Shown: positions 24,481-32,842 of the stretch, piece after piece | How the letters are laid out: every line of letters begins with the position of its first letter | Numbering within the stretch: position 1 is the stretch's first letter | Source of the DNA: Planctomycetota bacterium | GTDB lineage: Bacteria > Planctomycetota > PUPC01 > DSUN01 | Assembly (NCBI GenBank): GCA_035384565.1 | Contig: DAOOIT010000009.1 | Coordinates: forward strand, 58,293-122,292 | Reading direction: 5' to 3' | DNA length: 64,000 bases | Position numbers and translations under genes: made by a program | Notes under the pieces: model-generated | What the model was told of the DNA's origin: nothing | What the model saw: only the letters and a program-made list of their open reading frames with translations | Database searches by the model: none

Positions 24481-24757
24481 CACCCCCCTCGGAGGGTGTG
24501 GGCAGGAACTGTAGGCAAGGTGGTTCTCTCTGGAGCCTGAAGGGCTCGCATGGGATAGCCCAGGGCAACGCCCTGGGTTCAGCGGGATTCACGGGTCCAG
24601 CCCTGAAGGGGCGAGATAGAAGCTCTCTATTCCGCCCTGTCAGGGCTGCCGCGGGGCGGTCTGGTTCCCAGGGCGTTGCCCTGGGCTATCCCATTTCGCT
24701 CCTTCGGAGCTCCCGCAGCGACCCACAATTCCGGCCCACCCCCCCTCGGAGGCCCGG
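24481..24757. repeat. Large REP-like palindromic repeat, copy 1
   Basis: An almost fully palindromic element. The core arms 24552-24577 and 24667-24692 are perfect 26-bp reverse complements (GGGATAGCCCAGGGCAACGC...). The centre (24599-24646) is another hairpin, AGCCCTGAAGGGGCG/CGCCCTGTCAGGGCT. The outer parts (GGGCAGGAACTGTAGGC near 24505 and its mirror GCCGGAATTGTGGG near 24725-24738) continue the symmetry. A second copy ends the window. Confidence 0.85.
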
Positions 24758-24786
24758 TTGCGCCGCCGGGCGGCATTCGGTATGAT
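24758..24786 (+). promoter_or_regulatory. Putative promoter of the dgcA-like gene
   Basis: TTGCGC (24758-24763), 17-bp spacer, TATGAT (24781-24786), immediately after the large palindrome. It gives the epimerase gene its own start despite the dgcN-like gene upstream. Confidence 0.6.
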
Positions 24787-24827
24787 GCGCACGACAGGGG
24801 AGGCCCAGCCCGGAGGCCCCACGGCCC

Positions 24828-25901
24828 ATGCGTGCCACCTGCCGCGATCTCGACCTGACCCTGCGCCGCACCTTCCGCATCTCGCGGTCCGCGGTGGACG
24901 TGGCGGAGAACGTGCTCCTGGCCATCGAGCACCAGGGCCTCACCGGCCTGGGCGAGGCGCATCCCTACGACTTCCGCGGCGAGGACCGCTGCCGCATCCT
25001 GCGCGCCCTGGAGTTCTTCGCCCGCTGGCTCGAGGGCCAGGCGTCCCTGGTCGAGGCGTTCGCGGATGTGCGCGCCGACGGCCCGCCCGACGCCTGGCCG
25101 CGCGCCGTCGCCAACCTGCTCGACTGCCTGCCGCCCGAGGTGCGCACGAGCCGCGGGGCCATGGCCGCGCTCGACGTGGCGCTCCACGACCTCGCGGGCC
25201 AGAGGCTCGGCCAGCCGCTCTGGCGCCTCTTCGGCGCCGACCCCGCCAAGGCCCCCCTCACCTCGTTCACCATCGGCATCGCCCCCGTGCCCGAGATGCA
25301 GGAGAAGGTGCGCGAGGCCGAGCCCTACGCCATCCTCAAGATCAAGGTCGGCACACCCAACGACCTGGCGATCCTCGACGGCATCCGCGCCGTGACCGAC
25401 AAGCCGCTGCGCGTGGACGCCAATGCCGCCTGGACCGTGCCCGAGGCGATTGACAAGATCCGCGCCCTCCAGCCCTACGGCATCGAGTTCATCGAGCAGC
25501 CGATCCCGCCGGGCGACATCGCCGGCCTGCGCGAGCTGCGGCGCGCCGTCTCGCTGCCGATCCTCGCGGACGAGAGCGTGACGACGGCAGACGACATCCG
25601 CGCCCTGGAGGGCGCCGTGGACGGCATCAACGTGAAGCTGATGAAGTGCGGCGGGCTGGCCGAGGCGCGGCGGATGATCGCCCTCGCCCACGCGCTGGGC
25701 ATGACGGTCATGCTCGGCTGCTTCATCGAGAGCTCGGTGGCCATCACCGCCGCCGCCCACCTCGCCCCGCTGGTGGAGTACGCCGACCTCGACGGCCACC
25801 TGCTGATCTCGAACGACCCCTACACCGGCGTCGCGCTCGACGCCGCCGGCCGCCTCCTCCTGCCCGACCGCCCCGGCCTGGGGCTCCTGCCGCGGGCATG
25901 A
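24828..25901 (+). CDS. dgcA: Enolase-superfamily epimerase, DgcA-like N-acetyl-D-glutamate racemase / dipeptide epimerase
   Basis: 357 aa, complete muconate-lactonizing-enzyme subgroup member. Catalytic KxK is in LKIKVG (about 166-171); Mg ligands are Asp in RVDANAAW, Glu in FIEQP and Asp in LADES; the second catalytic Lys is in NVKLMKCGG; the late MLGCFIESSVAITAA block marks dipeptide epimerases. Such enzymes epimerise L-Ala-D/L-Glu from murein or, in the DgcA branch, N-acetyl-D-glutamate. The DUF1611 partner just upstream on the same strand favours the DgcA role. ATG 24828 follows GGAGG at about 11 nt. The stop is 6 bp from a convergent gene. Confidence 0.85.
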   Translation: MRATCRDLDLTLRRTFRISRSAVDVAENVLLAIEHQGLTGLGEAHPYDFRGEDRCRILRALEFFARWLEGQASLVEAFADVRADGPPDAWPRAVANLLDCLPPEVRTSRGAMAALDVALHDLAGQRLGQPLWRLFGADPAKAPLTSFTIGIAPVPEMQEKVREAEPYAILKIKVGTPNDLAILDGIRAVTDKPLRVDANAAWTVPEAIDKIRALQPYGIEFIEQPIPPGDIAGLRELRRAVSLPILADESVTTADDIRALEGAVDGINVKLMKCGGLAEARRMIALAHALGMTVMLGCFIESSVAITAAAHLAPLVEYADLDGHLLISNDPYTGVALDAAGRLLLPDRPGLGLLPRA

Positions 25902-25907
25902 TCGCGC

Positions 25908-26831
25908 CTACTTCTTGGGGGCCTGCGGCTCGTCCGGCCCGCGGCGCACGCACCGAAAGCCGTACTGCTCGTAGCCGAAGCACACGTCGGCCAGCGCCGG
26001 CGTCTCGTAGCTGCGCGCGGCCGATCGGCACAGATCGGCGCTGGAGCGCCAGCTTCCCCCCCGAATCACACGCTCGGTCCCCTTCGCCGGGCCGCGGGGG
26101 TCTTGGGCCTCCGTGTGCTGGTAGGCGTCCTCGGCATAGGCGTCGTTGCACCACTCGGCGGCGTTGCCGTGCATATCCACCAGCCCCCACGGGTTCGGCA
26201 GCTTCTGGCCCACGGGGTGCGTGGCGCCCCCGGCGTTGTCGGCCAGCCAGGCGAAGTCGCGCAGCACCACGGCGTTGTTCCCGCACGAGTAGCGGCTCGA
26301 GGTGCCGGCGCGGCAGGCATACTCCCACTCGGCCTCGGTCGGCAGGCGGTAGCCGTTCGCCGCGAAGTCGCACTCGTACGTCGTGCCGCTCTCCTTGTAG
26401 CAGGGCTTCAGGCCGTCGCGCAGCGACCGCAGGTTGCAGTAGCGCACCGCGAAGGGCCAGCTCACCCGCACCACGGGCTTGTCGAGGCCGTAGAAGCGGT
26501 CGGCCTTGCCCTCGCGCGACGCCTCGCAGGGGTTCTTGCCCATCAGATCGCGGTACGATTGCTGCGTGACCTCGTGCTTGTCGATGTAGAAGGCGCTCAG
26601 CCGCACGCGGTGCACGGGCTTCTCGTCATCGGCCCCGTCCGAATCGCCCATGCGGAACTCGCCGGCGGGGAGCAGCACCATCTCGATGCCCGACTTGGTG
26701 ATGAACGGCTTCGGCTTCCCCGCCTCGTCGCGTGCCTTGTCGGTGCTCGAGCACGCGCCGAGGAGCAATAGCAGGCTGAACGCGACGGGCCAGTTCCTGG
26801 TCGGCTTCTCCGGCATGCCTGGCTTCCTCAT
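25908..26831 (-). CDS. SUMF1/FGE-sulfatase-domain lipoprotein
   Basis: 307 aa. A lipoprotein signal (MRKPGMPEKPTRNW, then VAFSLLLLLGACSS) with the lipobox LGAC predicts lipid anchoring at Cys near residue 28. The mature part is a formylglycine-generating-enzyme-like domain: GIEMVLLPAGEFRMGDSDG, PVHRVRLSAFYIDKHEVTQQSY, YRLPTEAEWEYACRAGTSSRYSCGNN, GLVDMHGNAAEWCND and RVIRGGSWRSSADLCRSAAR. Planctomycete members of this fold are often binding or sensory rather than sulfatase-activating, and I cannot confirm the copper-binding Cys pair, so enzymatic activity is uncertain. Start ATG 26831 is 19 bp after the previous stop on this strand; the longer open frame reads into that gene. Confidence 0.82.
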   Translation of the reverse strand: MRKPGMPEKPTRNWPVAFSLLLLLGACSSTDKARDEAGKPKPFITKSGIEMVLLPAGEFRMGDSDGADDEKPVHRVRLSAFYIDKHEVTQQSYRDLMGKNPCEASREGKADRFYGLDKPVVRVSWPFAVRYCNLRSLRDGLKPCYKESGTTYECDFAANGYRLPTEAEWEYACRAGTSSRYSCGNNAVVLRDFAWLADNAGGATHPVGQKLPNPWGLVDMHGNAAEWCNDAYAEDAYQHTEAQDPRGPAKGTERVIRGGSWRSSADLCRSAARSYETPALADVCFGYEQYGFRCVRRGPDEPQAPKK

Positions 26832-26850
26832 GATGGAATCGCTCGGCGGC

Positions 26851-29166
26851 TCAGTGCCGCGCCCCTTCGTGCCCGGCGGGGCTGCGCAGGACCTTCTGCG
26901 CCCGGGCGCGCACCTCTCGGGCGATCTCGCCCATCCTCGGCTCGAGGGCCATGAGCAGGCCCGCGCGCTGGCGCACCAGCTTGATCGCGAGCCGCCCCTC
27001 GCCCACCAGCTCGTCCTGATTCCCGCCGATTTCGACGATCGCGGCCGTGAACTTCTTGCAGCGCTCGAAGGCGTCGGCGCCCTCATAGTCTAGCATAGTG
27101 CCGCGGAATTCGTCCACCATCTTCTGCGCTTCGTCGGGCGTCCTGATCGCGTCGCGCCGCTTGGCCACATAGCCGTCAATCATCCCCGTGAGTTTCTCCA
27201 GCTCGGCGATGCGGCCGGCCAGCTCGGGGTGCGCCTGCTTCTGCTCGGCCAGGTACTGGAGCACGTCGCGGCCGAAGTCCACATAGGTCTGGATGCGCCC
27301 GCGGATGTGGCGGATGAAGACCATCACCTCGTCGAGCGAGCGCAGGATCTCGTCGCGGCGCTTCTTCTGCTCGCCCTTCTGGTAGATGGGGTTGAGGAAG
27401 TCGCGGTTCGCACACGTCGCCCGTCCCTTGTAGTGCGACTGCTGACCCTCGAGGTCGAGGATGTACTCGCACGGCCCCACGCCTAGAGTGTTCCGCACGA
27501 TGTCGAGCACGGTGAAGGTGTCCAGCGGGGTGCCGCCGGTGCGGCCGAGGGGGTAGATGATCGCCGGCCCCTCCCAGCGGAAGGGCTTGGACAGTGGCTG
27601 GAGGAAAGCCTCGCCCTGCCCGTCAATCCAGCAGGGATAGAGGAAGCTGCCGAGCACGGTCGTCCACCGCTTGCGGTCGCGGGGGATGGTGCTGGCATTG
27701 CCGAGCCAGTGCTTGACGTACTGCCCGTCGCTCCGCTGCGCGATGATCTCCCAGCTATCCGCGAGGCCGTCCTCCCGCCGCCAGTCCATCCGCCACTGGG
27801 CGGGGAAAGGCGGCTTCCAGTCGAGCTTCACGATCTTCCCCGCATCGTCCTTCGCCACGTCGCGCACGTGCCAGATGCCCGGGGCGTCGAGCGCGGCGAC
27901 CCATATCTTGCCCTTGGAGCCGAAGGGGATGCAGGACGCCCTGAGCTGCCTGTCCTTGCCTTCGCCCGAGATCACGGCCTCCACGTCGTCGCCCCGCACG
28001 TCCCACACCGCCATCACAAGCGATTCGTTGTTCGGCAGCAAATGGATGAGGAAGTTCTCGCTCGGCAGCTCGCCCCTGGCCACGGGGATTTCCGTCGCGT
28101 CCACCACGATGTCATCGGCGAAGAAGTCGGGCAGCACGGCGAAGCGGCAGGGGGCCTTGACGGCCAGCCCCGTCGTCGCGGCGCCGATGGGCGCCGTCTC
28201 GATGAACGCCTGTCCCATGCGCAACTCGATGCGCAGGCCGCCCTGAGAGCCATTGGGGAGCTTGTACGCCACGTCCACCGCGCACCCGGCTGGTGCGTTC
28301 TTCGTCACAGTGACAGTGCTCGGCGGCCCCACGCTTCTGACGGGCAAGTCCGTCAACTGGGCGCGAAGCGTCGGCTCCTTCCCGCTGAGGGAATAGACCT
28401 CAATCAGCGCGCCGTGATGCACCTCCACGGCCAGGCGGTCGTTCGCAATGACCGCGCTGTTGCCGGCCTTGAGCGGCCGCGGCGTCTGGCTCTCGGGGAG
28501 CTTCTCGATGCCCTCCTTCTTGGCCCAGCGTGCTGCGAAGAACGCGGAGGTCGAGGGCGTCATCTCGAACACGCTCACGCCCGTTGCCGCCGCCTCCTGC
28601 TTCGCCGCCTTGTCGAAGGGCACGTAGTCGCCCTCGTAGAGGCGGAAGGCGTCCACGCGGAACGCCACGTTCGGGCGGTTGCAGCTCACATAGGCGAACC
28701 AGCCCTCGGCGAAAGGCTTCTCGACCTTGAACGTCACGTGAAGCTCGGTCCACTTGTCCTTGGCGATGGCAAACTTCTGGGAGCGCACCGCGCGGTCCCA
28801 GGGCTTGGCCGAGCGCTCGATCTCCAGTTGCACCTCGGTCGGCTCGGCGACGCTCTTGACGGATGCCGCGAAGGTATAGGTCTTGCCCTGCTGGCCGCCC
28901 GGGGCGAGTTGGCCGAACTGCACGCCCCATTCGCCCGTGGCCTCGATGGTCACGAGCGCGCTCCGCTTGCCCTCGAAGGCATCCTGGTCGTCCACCTTGA
29001 ACTCGGCCTTCGTGCCGCCGCCCTTGTCCATCCTCCACGGCCCGGCCCCGCCCATTTCGAAGTTCGGGTCCTCGAACAGATTCCTCGGCGCCTCTCCCGC
29101 CCACGCCGCGAGGGAGAGGGCGAGGAGTGAAACGGCCGACACGCGATAGCGGCTGCCATAGCTCAC
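26851..29166 (-). CDS. Secreted protein, paralogue 1 of a three-gene family (CBM-like N-terminus)
   Basis: About 771 aa. A signal peptide (RVSAVSLLALSLAAWAGEA) is followed by a jelly-roll-like domain starting NLFEDPNFEMGGAGPWR (about 25-180), as in CBM4/9-type modules. Then comes a region of about 550 residues shared with the two genes downstream: VIANDRLAVEVHHGALIEVYSL; FFADDIVVDATEIPVARGELPSENFLIHLLPNNE; GIWHVRDVAKDD; WRMDWRREDGLADSWE; GVGPCEYILDLEGQ; and a C-terminal helical bundle (about 630-765). I do not recognise the family. GTG 29166 has GAAGGAG at 7-nt spacing; ATG 29172 is the alternative. Probably acts outside the cytoplasm on carbohydrate, by the CBM-like module only. Confidence 0.7.
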   Translation of the reverse strand: MSYGSRYRVSAVSLLALSLAAWAGEAPRNLFEDPNFEMGGAGPWRMDKGGGTKAEFKVDDQDAFEGKRSALVTIEATGEWGVQFGQLAPGGQQGKTYTFAASVKSVAEPTEVQLEIERSAKPWDRAVRSQKFAIAKDKWTELHVTFKVEKPFAEGWFAYVSCNRPNVAFRVDAFRLYEGDYVPFDKAAKQEAAATGVSVFEMTPSTSAFFAARWAKKEGIEKLPESQTPRPLKAGNSAVIANDRLAVEVHHGALIEVYSLSGKEPTLRAQLTDLPVRSVGPPSTVTVTKNAPAGCAVDVAYKLPNGSQGGLRIELRMGQAFIETAPIGAATTGLAVKAPCRFAVLPDFFADDIVVDATEIPVARGELPSENFLIHLLPNNESLVMAVWDVRGDDVEAVISGEGKDRQLRASCIPFGSKGKIWVAALDAPGIWHVRDVAKDDAGKIVKLDWKPPFPAQWRMDWRREDGLADSWEIIAQRSDGQYVKHWLGNASTIPRDRKRWTTVLGSFLYPCWIDGQGEAFLQPLSKPFRWEGPAIIYPLGRTGGTPLDTFTVLDIVRNTLGVGPCEYILDLEGQQSHYKGRATCANRDFLNPIYQKGEQKKRRDEILRSLDEVMVFIRHIRGRIQTYVDFGRDVLQYLAEQKQAHPELAGRIAELEKLTGMIDGYVAKRRDAIRTPDEAQKMVDEFRGTMLDYEGADAFERCKKFTAAIVEIGGNQDELVGEGRLAIKLVRQRAGLLMALEPRMGEIAREVRARAQKVLRSPAGHEGARH

Positions 29167-29187
29167 GAGCATTCTCCTTCGGTTTCC

Positions 29188-29260
29188 GGATTCCACATTC
29201 CAGATTCCAGACCGCAGAGGTTGCTTCCTCAATCTGTAATCTGGCATCTGGAATCTGGGC
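29188..29260. repeat. Inverted heptamer repeat between paralogues 1 and 2
   Basis: Left GGATTCC, ACATTCC, AGATTCC (29188-29208) faces TCTGTAA, TCTGGCA, TCTGGAA, TCTGGGC (29233-29260). Both arms have 7-bp periodicity and are roughly complementary. Confidence 0.8.
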
Positions 29261-29262
29261 TC

Positions 29263-31059
29263 TCAGTGCCTCGGCGCCTCGTAGCCCGCCGGGGCGCGGA
29301 GGATGGCCTGGGTGCGGCGGCGAAGTTCCCTGGCGATGTCGCCCATGCGCGGGTCGCTCGCCATCGCGAGGCCCGCCCGCTGCCGCAACACCTTCACGGC
29401 CATGCGGCACTCGCCGACCAACTCGTCCTGCGCGCCGCCGATGCCGACCAACGCCTTGGTGATCTGCTTGCAGCGGTCGAGTGCGTCGGCGCCTTCGTAG
29501 CCCACCAGGTTCCTGCGAAAGTCGTCCACAAGGGCCACCGCGTCCCCGGCCGGGCGAATGGCCCCTTGGCGGTTCGCGTAGGCCGACTCGATGCGCTTCA
29601 AGACGCCCTGCATCTGGGTGAGGGCTTCGGCCAGCTCGGGCTTCGCCTTCCTCTGGTCTTCGAGCCAGGCGAACTGCTCGCGGCCAAACTGAGCGTATGC
29701 CTCGATCCGCCCGCGAACGAGCTGGACGAAGGCCAGCACGTCATCAAGGGCTTTCTCCACCTCGGCCCGCCTCTCGCCCTGCTGCTTCGCGGCGTAGATG
29801 CCGTCGAGCCGGGTGCGCGTGGCACATGTGGCCGCGCCGCGGGCCACTTTGCGTTGCCCTTCCACATCCAGCACATACTCGCACGGGCCGACGCCCAGGC
29901 ACTCGCGCACGGCGTCCACCAGCGTGAAGCGGTCGAGCGGCGTGGCCTGCACGCGGTGGAGGGGATAGAGGAGCGCCGGCCCCTGGAATCTCAGCCCCTT
30001 CTTCAGCGGCTGGAGAAAGCCCTGGCCCTCCCGGTCGAGCCAGCACGGGTACTGGAACGTGCCGAGCACCGTCGTCCACCGCTGGCGATTCGCCTTCATC
30101 CAGTCGGGCGTGCCCACGCGGTCGCTCTGCCCGAACCAGTCGGGCTTGTCGAACTTGCCGTCGGGGAGCTGGATGAGCATCTCCCAACTGTCGTTCAGCC
30201 CGTCATCGAGCCGCCAGTCCACCCGCCACTGGGCCTGGAAGGGGGCCTTCCAGTCCAGCTTGAGCACCCGGTCGGCGTCCTCCTTCGCCACGTCGCGGAC
30301 GTGCCACACCCCCTTGTCGGCGAGGGCGGCCAGCCAGAGGGTCTTGGACTTGCCGTAGGGGATGGTCGAGGCCGTGATGCGCCGCTGCTCGCCCTGCCCC
30401 GACATGGTGATGAACGAATCCTCGCCCTGGTCGGGCGAGATGGCGGCCAGGATCGCTTCCCCGTCGCCCACGAAGTGCAGCAGGAAGTTCTCGAAGGGCA
30501 GGTCGGCCCTCCCCGCGGGAATGGCCGAGGCGTCCACCACGATATCGTCGGCGAAGAAGTCGGGCATCACGGCGAAGCGGCACGAGGCCTCGATGCGGAG
30601 CTCTGTCGTGCCCGCAGTTGCGGTCGTCTTCACGAAGGGACGCCCCGTGCCCAACTCGACCTGGAGGCCGAACAGCTCGACCGCGACCACGCCCTGGGCG
30701 TTCTTGATGGCCCTCACGTGGGGGGCCGGGGTTGCCTTGGCGGCGCCGATGGGCTGGAGCGTGGCGAGGAGGCGAGCGCCGTCCGCGGCGAGGGAATAGA
30801 GGTCAATCACCGCGGCGCCCTTCCGCACCACGATGGCCACGCAGTTGTTCATTGCCGCTGCATCCCCCTTGAACGCATGGTCCGTCTTCCCCTCCGCGAC
30901 CTGCGTCCAGCCGTCCCGCTTCCCCAGCGCCTCGGGGGCGAGGGGAGCGGCGGACGCCGCCCCGGTGTCAAACAGCCGGACTGCGACGGGAGGGCCTTCT
31001 TCTCCGGCCGACACAAACGAGAAGGCCATAAGAACGGCCAGGAGTGTGTTGGCGGTCAC
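29263..31059 (-). CDS. Secreted protein, paralogue 2 of the three-gene family
   Basis: 598 aa. Signal peptide MTANTLLAVLMAFSFVSAGE, then a start domain VRLFDTGAASAAPLAPEALGKRDGW without the CBM-like module of paralogue 1. Shared blocks follow: NNCVAIVVRKGAAVIDLYSL, FFADDIVVDASAIPAGRADLPFENFLLHFV, GVWHVRDVAKEDADRVLKLDW, QWRVDWRLDDGLNDSWEM, GVGPCEYVLDVEGQ and a long C-terminal helical region with VGECRMAVKVLRQRAGL. GTG 31059 is preceded by GGAAG at about 6 nt. The conserved Asp in ADDIVVDA and the PCEY motif are candidates for functional residues, but no mechanism can be claimed. Tandem duplication with paralogues 1 and 3. Confidence 0.68.
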   Translation of the reverse strand: MTANTLLAVLMAFSFVSAGEEGPPVAVRLFDTGAASAAPLAPEALGKRDGWTQVAEGKTDHAFKGDAAAMNNCVAIVVRKGAAVIDLYSLAADGARLLATLQPIGAAKATPAPHVRAIKNAQGVVAVELFGLQVELGTGRPFVKTTATAGTTELRIEASCRFAVMPDFFADDIVVDASAIPAGRADLPFENFLLHFVGDGEAILAAISPDQGEDSFITMSGQGEQRRITASTIPYGKSKTLWLAALADKGVWHVRDVAKEDADRVLKLDWKAPFQAQWRVDWRLDDGLNDSWEMLIQLPDGKFDKPDWFGQSDRVGTPDWMKANRQRWTTVLGTFQYPCWLDREGQGFLQPLKKGLRFQGPALLYPLHRVQATPLDRFTLVDAVRECLGVGPCEYVLDVEGQRKVARGAATCATRTRLDGIYAAKQQGERRAEVEKALDDVLAFVQLVRGRIEAYAQFGREQFAWLEDQRKAKPELAEALTQMQGVLKRIESAYANRQGAIRPAGDAVALVDDFRRNLVGYEGADALDRCKQITKALVGIGGAQDELVGECRMAVKVLRQRAGLAMASDPRMGDIARELRRRTQAILRAPAGYEAPRH

Positions 31060-31071
31060 TAGCTTCCTTCC

Positions 31072-31178
31072 TTGTTCGTGTTTGTAATTCGGCCTCTAGG
31101 CGGCTCTTGTCGACTCCTTGGTTCCCCTCTTACGCGGTTCCCGAAGACCGCCTGAAGGCGGAACTACGAACGAGTGAA
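31072..31178. repeat. Palindromic repeat family B, copy 1
   Basis: The left arm (GTTCGTGTTTGTAATTCGGC from 31074) and the right arm (CCGCCTGAAGGCGGAACTAC from 31148) are imperfect reverse complements around a 40-bp loop. The inner CCGCCT-GAAGGCGG is a small hairpin of its own. A related copy lies at 36211-36299. Confidence 0.7.
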
Positions 31179-31182
31179 CGGT

Positions 31183-32796
31183 TTACTTCCCCTGAAGCAT
31201 GCGCTCAATCAATGGCGCAAGTTCCTTCGACAATGGCGAGGCCGGGTGCGAGGCGCACTCGGCCCTCAGGCGCCGCACGTGCAGCCGGCAGCGGGCGAGG
31301 GCGGCGTCCTGGGCCGAGCCAATCGCCCGAATCGCCTCGCCGAGCTTCTGACACTCCTCCAGCGCGTTCTCCTCGCCGATGAGCGCGACGACGCCGTCCG
31401 CCATCCGCTTCGCGGCTTTGGGCAGATCATCCTTTATCGCCGCGGCTTGTTCGAGGTGGCTCACAATCGCCAGGCAGCGCTCTGCACCCTCGTGCTTCTG
31501 GCAGAGCGCGCGAAGCTGCTTCGCCGATTCGCCGTATTGCCCGATTCGCGCCTGGACGCGCGCGACATGATCCACCATCTGCGCAAGGCGGTCCTTGATC
31601 TCGTCTCTCGCCGCCTTGTCCTTCTTCCTCTTGAACTGCTGTTCGACCCAATGGCTCACCTGTTCGGGAGTTGGATTGGCCTCGGACGCGAGCCCCTCGG
31701 CCTGGAGCACGTATTGGCACGGCCCGACGCCGAGGGTGTTCCGCATCACGTCCATCGGCAGGATCGTCGTCAGCGGCGTGGCCTTCGTGCGGTCAATCGG
31801 ATAGATGACCGTCGGCCCGTCAGGGAGCGCCACGCCTGCCGGCGGGCCCTTCTCGTAGTCGTACGACACGGCCAGGCCATCTTTGCCCGCCATGCTGCAC
31901 CGCCACTTCGCGGGAAATGGCGGCTGCCAGTCGTCCTTCGCCCCCGCCGCGCGACTGTGCCAAATCCCCTTCTCTTCCAAAAACGCGAGCCAGACGCTCT
32001 TGCCACTGACCAGGTGGATGCTCCCTCCAACAGTCGCCTTCGGCAGCGGCGCCTGCGAGACCCACATCTCCATCGCGTCGCCGCCGTCCAGCAGGCGCAG
32101 GAAGTGGCTCTCAACCGGGAGGACGGCTCCGGCGGCGGCCTTGGTATCGAGAACCATGTCGTCGGCGAAGAACTCTGGTACTACAACGTACCGAGCCGCC
32201 GAGTCCGTCAAGAGGCTGTCGGCCCCCTGGGATGGACGGATCTCCAACACTCCCTCTCCCGTTGTCAGGCGGAAGCGCGCGACTGGCTGGGCCTTCACGT
32301 GATAGAGGGCCTCAACCGCGACGGCGCCGGGGGTATTCTCGACGGCTCTGAACGAATTGGGGAGGAGCGCGACCGCTCCGCGCCCCTCAGACGGGCCGAA
32401 GATCAGCGCACTGCCCCGGCAACAGATGCCCGCGGTCGCCCTGGAGTAAACGTGCAGGTTGCAGGCCCCGCTTGAGAGGATGGCCGTCAGCCTATCGTTG
32501 ACGAGAGCAACGTCGCCTCTGAACTTGTGTGTGAGGTCGCCGTCGGGAATCTGCTGCCAACCGGTCCTCTTGGCGACATCCTCCGCGGAGGGGCGCGCCA
32601 CGAAGCGTGTCCCCGTGTCGAAGATGCGGCAGAAGGGGGTGTCGGCCTCTTTCTCGGCGGCAAGGGCCAGGGCCGAGGCGGCGAGGGCGAGGCAAGACAC
32701 ACGGACAGACACGGACAGACACGGGCGGGCAGCGTTGGTTCTGAGGGGCATCAGTCCGTGTGTGTCCGTGCGTGTCCGTGTCATTTTCCGGGCCAT
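31183..32796 (-). CDS. Secreted protein, paralogue 3 of the three-gene family
   Basis: Up to 537 aa. Shared blocks: ALVNDRLTAILSSGACNLHVYS, FFADDMVLDTKAAAGAVLPVESHFLRLLDGGD, GIWHSRAAGAKDDWQPPFPAKWRC, YPIDRTKATPLTTILPMDVMRNTLGVGPCQYVLQAEG and the C-terminal helical region. It is the most diverged of the three: HVRDVAKDD is lost and PCEY is PCQY. The N-terminus is unusual: codons near the start are written by a 10-bp-period repeat, giving TRTRTDTHG and LSVSVRVS, the latter running into the hydrophobic core of the signal peptide (CLALAASALALA). ATG 32751 is a plausible shorter start. Function unknown. Confidence 0.65.
   Translation of the reverse strand: MARKMTRTRTDTHGLMPLRTNAARPCLSVSVRVSCLALAASALALAAEKEADTPFCRIFDTGTRFVARPSAEDVAKRTGWQQIPDGDLTHKFRGDVALVNDRLTAILSSGACNLHVYSRATAGICCRGSALIFGPSEGRGAVALLPNSFRAVENTPGAVAVEALYHVKAQPVARFRLTTGEGVLEIRPSQGADSLLTDSAARYVVVPEFFADDMVLDTKAAAGAVLPVESHFLRLLDGGDAMEMWVSQAPLPKATVGGSIHLVSGKSVWLAFLEEKGIWHSRAAGAKDDWQPPFPAKWRCSMAGKDGLAVSYDYEKGPPAGVALPDGPTVIYPIDRTKATPLTTILPMDVMRNTLGVGPCQYVLQAEGLASEANPTPEQVSHWVEQQFKRKKDKAARDEIKDRLAQMVDHVARVQARIGQYGESAKQLRALCQKHEGAERCLAIVSHLEQAAAIKDDLPKAAKRMADGVVALIGEENALEECQKLGEAIRAIGSAQDAALARCRLHVRRLRAECASHPASPLSKELAPLIERMLQGK
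32696..32782. repeat. 10-bp-period inverted repeat at the 5' end of paralogue 3
   Basis: ACACGGACAG units (32698-32724) face TGTCCGTGTG-like units (32754-32782), an inverted pair with 10-bp period. The repeat overlaps the coding sequence for the signal peptide. A further ATCCACCC-rich stretch lies at 32793-32835. Confidence 0.75.
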
Positions 32797-32842
32797 CCAA
32801 CCATCCCTTCATCCACCCATCCATTCACCCATTTTCCCCCCG

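Noticed and set aside
25908..26831. A true sulfatase-activating formylglycine-generating enzyme
   Set aside because: The fold is clear, but there is no sulfatase gene in the window and the catalytic Cys pair could not be confirmed by eye; a generic SUMF1-like call is safer.
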